57,602 bases of DNA from Chara braunii (lineage: Eukaryota; Streptophyta; Charophyceae; Charales; Characeae): NCBI GenBank assembly GCA_003427395.1, contig BFEA01000673.1, forward strand, positions 369,194-426,795, in the 5' to 3' direction. The notes under the pieces were generated by a model. It made no database searches and had not been told where the DNA came from. It saw only the letters and a list, made by a program, of their open reading frames with translations. A program made the position numbers and the translations under genes. Below, piece by piece: positions 22,298-33,680 of the stretch. The number at the start of each line of letters is the position of its first letter. The first letter of the stretch is position 1.

Positions 22298-23372
22298 GGT
22301 GCTGGGGGAGATGCTGGACTGCAGCGGCAGTTTGTTGACAGGCGCGGAAGCACTGCCGAAATTTTGCGGCGGCAGCGCTGGGCCTGACGGCGGTGGTGAG
22401 GAAGCGCTGCCGAAATTTTGCGACGGCAGCACTGGGCTGGACGGCGGTGGTGCGGAAGCACTGCCGAAATTTTGCGGCGACAGCGCTGGGCCTGACGGCG
22501 GTGGTGCGGAAGCGCTGCCGAAATTTTGCAGCGGCAGCGCTGGGCCTGACGGCGGTGGTGCGGAAGCGCTGCCGAAATTTTGCGGCAACAGCGCTGGGTT
22601 TAATGGCAGTGGTGAGGAAGCGCCGGTTTTACACAACGGTAGGGAGGCGGTCAGTGAGGAAGTGCTGTTGGGTTTATGGCATGACGGCGGCAACATTCTT
22701 CAGTAAGATCATGCTGCTGGAATTGGTGGCGGCAACAATATTTTCATTGGGATTATGCTACCCGCATGTCGGCAACACTATTGTGAGGGAAGATGTTGGG
22801 GGTCCTCTGCGTTACAGAAGAGGCAGTTTTTGTGTGTGATCGAGAGGTAGTGTTGTGAGGTTGCCATGGTACCGGTTTTGACAATGCAGCGAGCAGTGGT
22901 CCGCTATTATTTATGTGGTAAGCAACGATTATGGTGGATTTCAGTGTGGCCTGGAAGATGGACTGGCAGTGGTGCACATTTGGGAAGGTGCGGCAGTGGT
23001 GCGTGGATCGGCGACATGAAGAGATCGCTGAATGGGTGCACGCAGCACTGACTATGAGAATTGCAGCGCTTGCGGTTTGCGCCGACTGAACATCTTTTTT
23101 TGTTTTTTTTTGGGGGGCTTGCGGCACCTGCGGGTTTCAACAGGGGCCACCTTTACTTTCTTGCTGCACTCGGCGCAAGCGAGATTAGAGGTTGGGACCG
23201 TGCGGTGCTTTGGCGGTGACGTGGGACCGTCTGGGACCATTTTGGGACCAGGTGGGACTGATTTTGAGGTTGAGACTGACACGTGGTGTGACTATGGCGA
23301 GCGGACGTGTTGATTGGAGATGGTGTCGATCTGCGAATTGGGACTATGTTGGGGCAGCCGAGGATATTGTGA
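22298..23372. repeat. 1075-bp insertion in the 3' LTR with a 54-bp minisatellite
   Basis: Absent from the left LTR, where TTGTGA (8080-8085) occurs once. Here TTGTGA flanks the extra DNA at 22,292-22,297 and 23,367-23,372. The first part is a tandem repeat of period 54 bp: GAAGC(A/G)CTGCCG begins at 22,347, 22,401, 22,455, 22,509 and 22,563, with a partial copy at 22,617. The period is a multiple of three and yields a repeated ALPKFC peptide, but there is no other sign of a gene. It is either a small insertion with a 6-bp duplication or a deletion in the left LTR between short repeats. Confidence 0.7.
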
Positions 23373-25032
23373 CCACGTGAAAACTCAATTGTGGGAACAC
23401 CCTCCTTGAGGGCTAACTCGCTTGAGCTGTGTGGTCTAGCCTCTGCTCACCTGAGCACTTGGTGGAGGACGAGGACCGTCATTCAGGAGAAAGGCCACAA
23501 CTTATGAGTTGTGTGCCGCATATTTTTCTACGGCAGTCATTTTCTTTTAATTGGAATATTACCTGACTTTCTTGAGTTGGTCGGACCAAACTTCACTCAA
23601 GGTCAATTGAATGACTCAGAATTCCCTTCACACCTGCGTGAACCCACACTTTGCTTGACCTTGTCATTTTGAATGTCCAAATGAAAAGGCAGAAGAAAGT
23701 TGTGTGAGTCATGCATGTGAATGGAGTGGTCTGACTCGGGTATGGGGTCGTACTGTTTTCCTTTGAACTTTTTTTCTTTGCATGTTGTGCAGGTAGGTAG
23801 AAGGATATTTGCCATGAAGATTGACTTTGCCTGTTGGAGAAAAGGAAAAAGATTGTTCCCTTTCAATTTTTCACCTGTCTACATGATAAAATACTTAAAT
23901 TCAGAATGAAAAATCTCAACGGGCACCGTGCGACCAGTCTATCACAAATAATTTTATCTACTTGTACCTGTCAAAATGATTCTCATTCTCTATCTCATTC
24001 AGTTTGTTTACGTCTAAATTACCGGAAACCGAGAAGGAATGAGAGTAATTGAGAACTACTTGCGGTGAACGCATTCTCTTCTCTAGGAAGCATCCAAGGC
24101 GGGGGTTCGTATGCTTTCGGAGCCGGCCCTGTTATCGACTTGGAGTGGACCCGACTCGTCGGGGGTGGTACTTACCGACTCGGTGGTGACGGCCCAACCT
24201 CTGAGATCAAAGTCTTCGGGCTCAGGCGAGGGAAAAGAGTATCCACATTCCACTTCCTAGAAGGAGAGGCATGCAACACTTTTAGCCATGTACCTGATCA
24301 AGAAACGTCCGCGAAGCAGCCTCTCATCCAGGGAGATTGAAAATGTATGGAGACCGGCGTATGCGTGTTTAATCATAGATAGACGTTAGTTGGAATTAAT
24401 CACTTTGGCAGATCATCTCATCAAGTCAAAAATCCAATCTTGTGTGATTGGATGTAAAGTGTATTGATTTTATTTATTTATTTTGAGGTGAGAGAGTTAT
24501 AAAGGGACTTGGATTATATTGTGGGTTTCACGTTTGGTTGAGACCGTCCTAGTCGACCGACATTCGTTCGTACCGAGGAGATCAGCGCCCTCGGGAACGG
24601 ACAACGTTCGGGTCCACTTGGCGTTAACCAAGCGTACATATACTCCAACGAGCGAGCAAACGCCCTCGGCTGACCTACCTCTGCAATTGCATGTAAAAGC
24701 TTTCGCACGTGGGTCAGTAGCTTGGTAGGGATACGCCCCTGAGGGTGGTGACAGCCCCTTAGGGAAGGTAAGTTGCACCCCGCGAGAACCTATCCTGTCA
24801 TAGGGGACCACAGGATGTACAGCTGGCGCACCCGGCTAGAGCGGCGAAGGGACAATGCAACCACGTCCGTCTCGGTGGTTCGCGGGATTATTTATGCATC
24901 GTCCTAAGTTGTCTCTCGATCTTGATTTTTTTGTTTTACTCCTGCGTGACATAGTCGGGAGGGCCCTCACTTACGCGGGGGCCGATGCGCTCGACAGCGT
25001 TCAACTGATTTGGGCCATGTGGCATGGAGCGC

Positions 25033-25116
25033 GTTTGAACGAGTTTGAACGCGCCCCCCCCCCCCCCGTTTGAACGCACGCGTTTGAACGGGAATGCGCG
25101 TTCGGTGCGTTCAAAC
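25033..25116. repeat. GTTTGAACG word cluster around a C14 run
   Basis: Direct copies at 25,033, 25,043, 25,068 and 25,082 and an inverted copy CGTTCAAAC at 25,108-25,116, with 14 C at 25,054-25,067 between the second and third. The inverted copy can pair with any direct copy. Confidence 0.75.
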
Positions 25117-25179
25117 GGTTACACAACCTTCAACAAGGGTCAAAGGGTTCCCAAACCATCAAATACGGAGATTCCGCAG

Positions 25180-25231
25180 ATTGTTGAGGGGTTAGCCTCC
25201 TGATGAGTCGGTGCAACTCCGACGAAACAGT
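25180..25231 (+). ncRNA. Type III hammerhead ribozyme, sense strand
   Basis: Stem III ATTGT (25,180-25,184) pairs with ACAGT (25,227-25,231, one G.U). The cleavage triplet is GTT, cutting after 25,185. Stem I is GAGG/CCTC with loop GGTTAG. The core CTGATGA is at 25,200-25,206. Stem II is GTCGG/CCGAC with loop TGCAACT, and GAAA is at 25,224-25,227. From the 3' strand of stem I onward it is almost identical to the antisense LTR hammerheads and so belongs to the same family, but it lies outside the LTR and in the opposite orientation. Only stem I and the 5' half of stem III differ. Confidence 0.8.
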
Positions 25232-25722
25232 CTTTTATCACTTTTTTTTTTTTTTTTCCGCTCTCTGCCTTTTTAACTCTATGCCTCTTCCCTTATTGCA
25301 GTGTGCCGCTTGTCTGCCCACCCGCCTTCCCCATGCCATCCACCCTATGTGTCGTGGAACCACTCGTTGTCTAATTCCTTGTTGTCGTTCTCCTCATCGT
25401 GAATTGCCTTTCTGGACTTCGCATGACATTCAATGTGTATCTGTGACGGACGCATGAGAGCACCTCGTGCTGGTTACTATGCCAACAATGGTGGTTATGC
25501 TATCAATGCTCTCCTTTCTCCCTCTCTGTTCCCTTCTTTGCTATTTATCTTGCATACACTTTTTTGAGCTGCCAGGTGTATTCCTTTGGTTTTGTCTGCA
25601 GGGATAGTTCGTTTGTGACACTAGTCAATCCTACGGATGGGGACGGCAGTGTAAACAGTATATGTGTGGATCTATGTGGAGGTCTCGTGTTCTCGGGTTC
25701 CTATGGTTGCTTATGCATTTTT

Positions 25723-25799
25723 ACATACACACACATGCACACACACAAACGCACAATCACACACACGCACGGACACAAACACACACACACACACACACG
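25723..25799. repeat. (CA)n microsatellite at the PLE left end
   Basis: Imperfect CA repeat directly before the A-rich start of the left pseudo-LTR. Similar tracts lie at the internal junction (33,759-33,789) and right end (37,601-37,670). Confidence 0.9.
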
Positions 25800-28700
25800 A
25801 GTACAGGTGAAAAAAGAAAAAAGAAAAAAGAAAAAAGAAAAAACAGAAGGATGAAAGAAGAAAAAAGAAAAAAGGAAAACGAATAAAGGAAAAAAGAAAA
25901 AAAGAAAGAATTTTTCTTTTCCCAAAAAAAGGGGAGGGAGGCCATAATCTTATATGGGCCTGTGAGTGTGAAAATTAGGCTATTTCGGGTACCAAATATG
26001 GGGTAGTATCAATTAGTGGTTTTTTTGAAATTTGGTTTGGCAAGGTTGGAATAATACATGCTAGCAGACGTACCCTTCCGATAAATTTGCAGGCCCTACC
26101 GTTCGGACAGCTGGTGGCTCTCCGAAAAAAATGGTACCGTACAATGGTGCGGAGGCCGGAATTTTTCCACCCAGCATGGGTAGTAAGGGTTTGAGGTTGA
26201 TCCTATTTGTTGTGGAAGGCGCATTCTTAGTAATAGTATTGGGTTGATGGGAAGTATTTATTTCAGCATTTGCGTATAAAACAATCCTCTCGCCTCGAGT
26301 ACCCGAAGGTGTGGCTCCTTGGTACGCAGTAATATGCTGAACCAAGGACCACCCAACGGCGCTACTCATCAACTTTGGCGGCGTAATTGCGGCGGTCTGG
26401 GCCAGTATTCGCTCGGAGTTTATTGCTTTTCCCTGCTTGTCTTGCCCAACCTTCTCTCTTCGCTCCATCCTTGGTACTTCCCTCTTCCGCTCACGCTGCT
26501 TGCATAACTGCGTCATATCATACTGCTTGCTGCTGGAGTAAACTCCAGCGGCCTTTCCTTTTCTCGTGTTTCTGACGGAGGAGCAAAGGCGTAGGGAATC
26601 ATGAACGAGGCGGCGACTTCGTCAAGCGTGGTAAAGCGTCGTGACCACCCTCTTCCATCGCCCTCATATCCCTTCCTCCCCCTGGCTTGAAAGAAGGCCA
26701 TATCCCCTTCGACACGATAACTAAGGGTACTATTTGCCTTGATGAGCCAATTTGGGTAGGAATTGACGAAAAAGCTTTTGGGAACCCCTACCCAAATACC
26801 CTACTGTTTCGTCGGCACTGTGGGGCCGTTCGGTCGAAGTGGGAATTCTGTTTATGATTTATTGGCTTTGTTATCGGAATATATGGCTACCTAACCTGTT
26901 CCGATATGTCTCTTTCTATGTCTTGTTTTATGTCTTTTTCTATTGTTCTCTTTCGCCCTTGGTTTTGGCATGACATCAGTTTGTGAGTTGGTGGATTAGG
27001 AACTGATGAAACCCTGTTAAGATCAGCTCAGGTCGTGCTTGCATCACGAATGGAGGTTGCTTACGTATCGGTCGCCATAGTTGCCATCTTCTCCATCTTC
27101 CCGACATTGCTAGCTTTCTTCGTGGTGATGGAACTTTCGGCTGTGCATCAACAAGGCAGTGTGCTGAGTTACTCTTGCGCAAATTCGTCGTCAAAAGCTG
27201 TTCAGTCTAGATTTTGCCACAAGGAGTATTATAATGGAGGGCTTCTCGTTTGTGCTCATAGCTTTGTCACTTTCCTCTCTCGGTGCATGGATCTCGTCGA
27301 GTGCTATAACGCTAATGTTGCTTCGCAGTTGGGCGCATGAGTGGGAGGGCAGGGAAAGGATCTGTATGGAAAAGGATTGGGTTTCCCATATGATTCTCGT
27401 AATGGCGCTGTTCCTGGCGACTGCGGTATTTGGCATTTTCTGAGGCTGTCGGCATGTTCTATCGTCTACCATTCTGGTAATATTTTTTAGACCTGCGGGT
27501 GAATAGGGCTTGGTACGTGTACTGTGAAGTAGGGGATAGGGCGCGGCCTTAGTTATCTGTGGGGCAAATGTCGTTGATGCTACCGTTGATACTTGCACGG
27601 TGTTTTCTGGATCTTCATGAGAGAGAGAGGGAGAGAGAGAGAGAGGGGGGGTCATGGGTAGGAAGGGAAGGGAACTTGGCCAGGGTAGGCCGATCGGTGC
27701 TAAGGAAGGGAAGTTTATGGAGTGGAGCGTTATGGACGGATCTTGCTATATGCTTGGATGGCGCCGTCGGTAAAAGCAATGGTGGATGGGAGCTTCAATG
27801 GTGGCCATGACAGGTGGAAGTGGTAGTCGAATGTATGGGTAATAAATTGAGATTTGCAATTCCTACCTTAAGCGTGTTGTTTTGCTCTGCCGGATGGTTG
27901 GATCAGATGTATCAGCTCGACTGTGCCAGTCACTAGCTAGGAAAAGGAGACGTGTGTACTTCTAGAATTTTGTGATGAGTTTTTTTCAGGAAGCCGGGTC
28001 GTCAGATATCGGTTCGATGCTCTGTAGTGCTTCGATCGGGAAGGATATGCTGCTGCCTAATTGTGACAGGTACTAGGTCCAACTCTTCCTAATTAATGAG
28101 GTACGTGGAGGCGGTCTTGGGTATTGGTGGGAAACTAGGCGTCGAGGGTAGCATGATTCGCATAGGTCTGGTAGGTAGGATAGGTAGAGAATGGGGGCAT
28201 AAATATCTCTAATGGCCATTAAAACGGTGCGTGATGAGGTGGACTCGCAAAGTGCGCAGATGGGACTGTATCTTACTGGGGTACTGCGGAAGCGTATGGA
28301 GGTGGTTGTGAGCATCATCAGTGGATGGTAGATTTGTTGATAGGGTATGAAATAAAAGCTCTCGGTAAATTACCTGCACACGTGATTGGTGGTGCCAGTA
28401 TAAACGAATCTTGCTATACGCTTAATGGAAATCGTCCGAAATAGGTGTAAGGATAAGCAAAGGCGTAAAGGAGGTTGTGCGAAATATTGATGGTAGTCGA
28501 ATTAATGGGCAATAGACGGATTGCCTGGTAACCTGTGGTTGTTTAAATGACGTTCGTTTGAGGAGTGTGTTTCCGTGTGCTGGCTTGACCTAACGCCCTT
28601 AGCGGTCTGAGAGTATGATGTGAGTGCAACCTCAGCTGTTGTGTGATGATGGGTATTTTTAATGATTAATCAGCATGCCGAGTCTGCAGTTATCCATGTG

Positions 28701-29600
28701 GCATTCCGTCGAACGGCGAGCATGTATCTTGGTTTGATCTGCCAGGTCTAAGTAGTGCTGCATTATTGGGATGAGTAGCGGAGGAGTTGGGTTGAGATGG
28801 CAAGCAGCGCAGGTGGTAAGATTCGCATAGGCCTGCGGGCGTTGTGTGGGAGGAAGGAGCATGAGCAAGTTCAATGGCAGCTAAGTGAAGCAGAGAGAGG
28901 TGGACTGGCGTAGTACAGGAAGGAAGTCGAGTTGGGCTGGAGAATTGCAGGGATTAATGAGGGTTTTTTTATGTGCATAATTGGTGATCGGATGGGTTGG
29001 TAAGAGTTTTTGCTTGGAGTGTTTGATAAATCACCAGCTTGTGCTATGTCCTCATTGATTGCCGTTTTCATTCTTTCATAATCGGTGGTCATATGTGTTG
29101 TTGAGTCGCATGTTTTTTCAGAAATGGTTAGATGTATATGGATATAGTACATATTTCCTCGGTTTTTAATTTTGATTGAAAAATTGTGGTTCCTTGTGCT
29201 CTGATTGTGCATCATTAAATGAAATGTACGAAGTGTTTTGGCCTCGTTTAGATAAGGCAATGTTTGATTGCAATGGCTCCCCTTATCCTTGTCCATAGTG
29301 CGTTGGGATTGTGTGAAAAAATTGGTCGTTTGTTGCATCCAGCCCCATTTGCCTATGATCTGATCACCCGAGGTGTTGGTAAGCTAAGCATGGCTCACCC
29401 ATGGGACTAAAGTTTCTTGGTTAATGACTGTATCAAAAAGTTTGAGTTTGTGCAACCCCTGGGAAATTTGTTTCGAAAGCTCCCGAAAACTATTATCTAT
29501 GGATCGTTGTTATAATGGGCAGTGCTGCGCATTTTTGTGTGAAGGGTTGGTTCGCTGCGCCATGTTGCGCCGTGGCGTACTGTTCCAGCAAAACACACAC
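25798..29600 (+). repeat. Left pseudo-LTR of the PLE
   Basis: Collinear with 33,788-37,605 at high identity, with scattered substitutions and short indels. It starts with A-rich AAAAAAG repeats after GTACAG and ends at CCAGCAAAACACAC. It contains a degenerate hammerhead (26,734-26,784), a short (AG)n near 27,620 and no supported gene. Two small hydrophobic ORFs near 27,050-27,443 were examined and rejected. Confidence 0.85.
26734..26784 (+). ncRNA. Degenerate type I hammerhead in left pseudo-LTR
   Basis: Same site as 34,726-34,776, but the core reads TTGATGA (C3 changed to T), stem I has a G.G mismatch (TTGCC against GGGAA) and stem II has one C.A mismatch (GCCAATT/AATTGAC). GAAA and the AAGCTTTT segment are kept. 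Probably inactive. Confidence 0.65.
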
Positions 29601-29790
29601 GTAGCAGGGGAATGTGTGTGTCCCCTCTGTTGCGATCAAAGGGGTTGAATCCTCTTTGTCGGGCCTCCCGTTAAATGTGCAATATTGCCTAGGGAAAGCG
29701 ACCCTGGAAAAAGTTGGTATGAAAATCGAAATATAGCCCTAATCAAGGGAGATAGGTTGTTTTTAGTACTGAAAAGCATGTTGTCTGTGC

Positions 29791-31278
29791 ATGTGGCAGA
29801 AGTCGTCCTTCACAGTGAATGGGTGGTACACGGATCTGGTGCAAAGGGGGCAAGAGTGGATGGACCAATTTAAACCACCCTCCCGACCGGCCCAGGCTCT
29901 AATTGCACTGGCCACCCCGGTGGTCATTGACTTTGGCAGGGCCAATTCCCTTGATGTTCCTCCCCCATACCCTCCTCTAATCTCTGTTCTTCGTTTCAAT
30001 AACTGGGCGGATTTAGTTTGGACTGCAGCATTTGATGCGGCTGCCTTCCCACAATTGACCAAGGATCTTGTAGAAGGGTCTAAGGAAACGACGATTGATG
30101 ATATCCTCGTTCATGCCTCCATTGCTGAGATACTATCGATGAAGGAGAAAACCTTCATTGATCTCTGGGGTGCCAAATCGGCTTATCATGACGGTCTCGT
30201 GACTGTACCGGTGACGAACTCTTTTGAGTCTGACTCTTACAACGATGGACTGGAACTTACTGAGGAAGAGAAGCGGTTTCATGCTGCTGAGGTAGCTAAA
30301 ACCTAGCTCGACCTTAAAAGTAATATGGCCAATGAGAAGAGAAAGACGGTGTCCAAATACCTTAGGAACTCATTTCTCGCGCTCGCTCCTAGTAGATGGG
30401 TTGAGGCAGAATCCGCTAGGCTTAATAACATGGTATGGGAATTAGACACATTCAATCACTGCGCTCCCATTGGGGCTAATGCATACTGCCTATTACCATC
30501 ACTCACGGATTCTGAAATGAATCCGTGCTCGGACAAAGCCCTGGGTGAGGAGCCATAACTCATCAAAGGACCCTACCCGCTTGGCCCTGATGCCATGGCT
30601 TTACCACCCGTTGGCCATTTTGACCATACTAAATGCTCCGCATCTGGCTCGCAGTTGCAGATTAGAAGTTTTTTTGCTGCTAAAGGGCATGATGTCATTT
30701 CGGAGCTCAAGAGGATATGGAATGTCGGTCGACCATTCCTCAAATGTCGTTGCGTGGAACTGGGCAAGGAGGATTGCAAAACCTCCATCACGTGGTTTAA
30801 CCATGTCTTCTAGTGTCTGTTAACCAATCTGGAGTATCTGTACCTATCTGCCCCGACGCTTAGAGCGAGGATTAGGGCCATGAGAAACTTTCTCAAAAAA
30901 ACGTGGCGAGCGCCCATCCTTGCCTCGGTCGTGTTTGTAAACATGAGACTCATCATGGTCGAGATGGATGAGAATGTCATTCTCAACCCCAACAGGAGGC
31001 AGGATACGATTCTGGATGACCCAGTCACAATGACTCGCAAATTTCTGAGGAGAATGGCGACCCTGATCTTACCCGATAAGTATATCAAGAGCCCGGCCAG
31101 AAAGAGCAGGCAAAAGGAAGTGGGTAGTAGGCCGACAAAGAGGCAGATCAACACTCTTTTGACATACTACGTAAGGCCTAATCCGGCTGACAACCAGCAA
31201 CCCCAGCAGCAGGATGGAGACCAGCCTGAGGATGTGCTGATTTCCCCTGACAGAGATTCTGAAGAAGTATCAGCTTAA
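29791..31278 (+). pseudogene. PLE core, upstream reading frame of unknown function
   Basis: A single frame stays readable for about 490 codons, interrupted only by TAG at 30,304-30,306, TAA at 30,556-30,558 and TAG at 30,811-30,813, and ends in TAA at 31,276-31,278. It includes a Cys-rich patch (FLKCRCVELGKEDC, near 30,740-30,780) and a basic C-terminal stretch (SPARKSRQKEVGSRPTKRQ). In N-terminal-endonuclease PLEs this position would hold the GIY-YIG domain, but I cannot see GIY or YIG motifs. It may be an ORF1-like or accessory protein or a very divergent endonuclease. Product unknown. Confidence 0.5.
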
Positions 31279-31439
31279 GATACCCCTCCTAACTTTGTCG
31301 TCACGGTTCAGTCCATGCGTGGCAGTTCAGTCGCAAGCAAGCAGCCAAGGAGGAGCCCCAGGAATGTAACGGCTAGGGCGTCGATGTTTGCCAAATAAGT
31401 ATCCTACTCATCATCCAATAACTCGCGTGTTTTGTTGTT

Positions 31440-33528
31440 GTGCGGATGAAAGAAAGACGCCTGATTGTTGACGAGGCAGGGAGGAACAAATGGCAGCCGA
31501 AAAAAACTGAGAAAAGCGGGTTGTTTGTGCATATCAAATACGCTAATCGGGCTATGGAAATGGTCAGGTTCAGGGAGATCGTTGAGAAGGCATTTGAAAT
31601 CTTATTCTCCCCTGCGGCTATTATCCTTCTTTCAACCATTGTCATTGGCTGGACGTATTTGAAAACCATGGAGTCAGTGGTCTCGCTGCCCGCAGACGTG
31701 TTTAGGGATTTTGCTTTGGGTAATTGGATCTAGGAATGTTCGCTCAGGGAAATTTGCCCATGTGCCTGTAGGCGTTTCATGCCCTTTCATGCGGAATGCA
31801 CAAAGGACATGCCGCAGTCTTTCCCCTTGCCTTCCACGCATGTGTTAACCCTGGACCCTACCATTTCAGGTAACAAGTCGCTTAGCTCGCTTTTCAGGTG
31901 TGGAATCAACCATATCCCGTCTCAACCCAGGATAATAGCACGTGCAAAGGGGGAATATCAAAGTGCTTGGGATAAAATCGTGAATCTCGTCGTGTCCAGA
32001 ACTTTCCTTCCTACGGGCACAATTAGGGAGTAAGTTTGTCAATAGCCAGGTCTCGCAGCAATTATCAGTCCATTGCCTCAGAAGGCATCGTGACCCTCCA
32101 TGTCTGTCGGGCAATTACGTGGTAAAAAATGAAACAAAATTTCTTACCAAAACTGTTTTTATAGCTGGTACAGACAAGGCTGTGAATACTCCCTCTTTTA
32201 CGTGCATACATCTGGTGCGAAAGCTGGCGCTTGATAGGCTTAGAAGTGCTGACTTCGAGCCATCCACGCGTTCACCAATGGAGGTTATTAGTGAAGCAAA
32301 GCTTGAGTTGTTGAGAATTTTACCTTTGTGTAATGTGTTTTCCGACAAAATCTCATTCCTTATGGCTCTATACAAGCATCACAAAAAATCTTTTAGGTGG
32401 ATTACTAATACGTCATCCTCCTTCCTCACCTTGGCAACAAAAGTTTGTGATGCTTCCTTCAAAGCAGTAATCCTGCTGGTCAAAAGCAGGTACAAATGCA
32501 TCACGAACGGTATTCGTGGGTTTCGTGGCGTTAGCACGTCCATTTGGTGGTCAGTGGACTTGATCCAGGACTACTGCTACAACCTGCCTGATAGAGTGGT
32601 TTCCGTCTTTTCTGCAGACATCTCTCGCTGTTTTGAGACCATTCCTATAGGCCCTCAGGAGGATGGACTTCCCTCGACTCTTAGGTTTTTTCTGGGACTT
32701 GGCTGGGGAATGGCGAGTGAAGAGAGTGTCCTCAAATGCAAGATCAAGCCAAATGGTGATGTCTCTTGTGAGTTGGTCAAACAGAGCAGGCAGGATTCGA
32801 AAAAGGTTTGGTACCTTACAAAGGAAAAGCTATTGACTCTTGCGCAATGGATTCTTGATAGATGCTTTACAAGCTTAGGTGGCCGTTTATGGAAACAAAA
32901 GTTGGGAATCATTATGGGCCTACCTTGTTCACCTCCTTTCTGCTTTATTTACTTTTTCAAATATGAATACCGGCTGATAATGAGAATTCTGGATAACAAG
33001 GCATATGAGGTCCTCCCGCTTTTCAGAAATTCTTTTAGATACATAGACGATCTGCACTGTTTAAACAATCCCCTTATTGCGAAATTTTTGGATAGCGAGC
33101 AGCCTAGGAATAAGGATAACATCTTCCAGCTGTACCCAATGGACGTAATTCAGATAAAAAATCAAACGGAGGTGTTCTCGAAAAACGAATCAGGGGAAAT
33201 ATATGGACGTAAAGCCCAATTCCTCAATGTGGAGATTTCGGTTACGTCGGAGCATACTGGGGATTTTATAACGACGAAGTTGGACAAACGAAGGCTAATG
33301 GACTTCACTATTGCAAAATTTGTCAAATACCACTCTAATAGGCACATCCAGTAGTCGTTGAACATCATTATCTCCCAAGTTGCTACAATCTTGGTGCTAT
33401 GCTCTGGACCTGAGGATGCGGCTAATGAGTTATGCGGTCTGCTTGATGAGATGGTCGTAAATGGATTCCTTAGGCAAAATGCATATGATGTGTGTATTTG
33501 GTACTTGACTCTCCGCATCTGTTTTTGA
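31440..33528 (+). pseudogene. PLE reverse transcriptase with CxC linker, decayed
   Basis: The linker part (31,440-32,033, third frame) has HIKYANRAME, then Cys codons at 31,755, 31,761 and 31,767 (CPCAC), then HVLTLDPTISGNKSL and FRCGINHIP. It is broken by TAG at 31,731. The RT part (first frame, from about 32,119) has YKHHK...FRWIT (motifs 1-2, residues 85-95), FSADISRCFETIP with Asp 167 (motif A), GIIMGLPCSPPF (B', 263-274), FRYIDDL with Asp 310 and 311 (motif C) and FLNVEI (D). TAG at 33,352-33,354 interrupts a frame that continues with SLNIIISQVATILVLCS, the PLE pattern Y-HSN-H, NIIxSQ, CS, to TGA near 33,528. The A to B' distance is long. The RT would copy element RNA; the three catalytic Asp are intact, but the frame is not. 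Confidence 0.75.
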
Positions 33529-33680
33529 AACCCAGAGTGGATATTCGGGAATTTCGGGCAACGTACTTCAAATTTAAGGTACCTCCTTTCCCAAAGCTTA
33601 AGTCGGGTGTGTTTTGTGTTTTTTGTGGTGTGCACCTAAAAATCGTTTCAGTCTCAACCGACAGGGACTGTGAATTGGTG

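Larger units (their letters stand above)
1..24996 (+). mobile_element. Large non-autonomous LTR retrotransposon (LARD-like) with two nested LINEs; left end outside window
   Basis: Two directly repeated copies of a multi-kilobase sequence end in the same CTCGACA (9691-9697 and 24,990-24,996). The left copy is followed after 2 bp by a 16-bp match to a tRNA-Asp-type primer-binding site; the right copy runs into unrelated DNA. That is the layout of 5' LTR, internal region and 3' LTR. Without LINE-2 (12,576-20,986) the internal DNA is about 3.3 kb and shows no gag, protease, RT, RNase H or integrase reading on either strand, so mobilisation would need proteins from another element. LINE-1 (192-7272) sits in the left LTR. 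The 5' edge of the LTR and the polypurine tract were not located. It could also be two separate insertions of one family, because the outer target duplication cannot be checked. Confidence 0.6.
21261..24996 (+). repeat. 3' LTR of the large element
   Basis: Second copy of the LTR; the 5' boundary is unresolved and may lie between about 21,000 and 21,261. It holds the (AG)n tract, intact antisense hammerhead, palindromes (21,873-21,898 and 22,010-22,035), a TATA box (22,131) and the CTCGACA end. Unlike the left copy it is not followed by a primer-binding site. The two copies differ by scattered substitutions plus the 1075-bp insertion, so the element is not recent. Confidence 0.75.
24997..25722 (+). 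other. Flanking DNA between LTR element and PLE
   Basis: No gene seen. It contains a cluster of GTTTGAACG words around a 14-C run (25,033-25,116), a sense hammerhead (25,180-25,231) followed by a T run (about 25,242-25,258), and otherwise ordinary sequence up to the (CA)n tract. Confidence 0.6.

Noticed and set aside
22251-22706. 151-codon ORF with repeated ALPKFC peptide
   Set aside because: It is a by-product of the 54-bp minisatellite, absent from the other LTR, with no domain.
27001-27030. CTGATGA at 27,004 and 35,007 as further hammerheads
   Set aside because: No stem II or correctly placed GAAA follows.
27050-27443. Two small hydrophobic ORFs in tandem in the PLE pseudo-LTR (starts MEVAYVSV and MEGFSFV), present in both copies (also 35,053-35,510)
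   Set aside because: They look like one- or two-helix membrane proteins and are open in both copies. But nearly all differences between the copies change amino acids (for example Ser/Ala, Pro/Leu, Glu/Lys, Ser/Leu, Ser/Tyr), and the first lacks its stop in the left copy. That is a neutral pattern, so no selection on the protein is visible.
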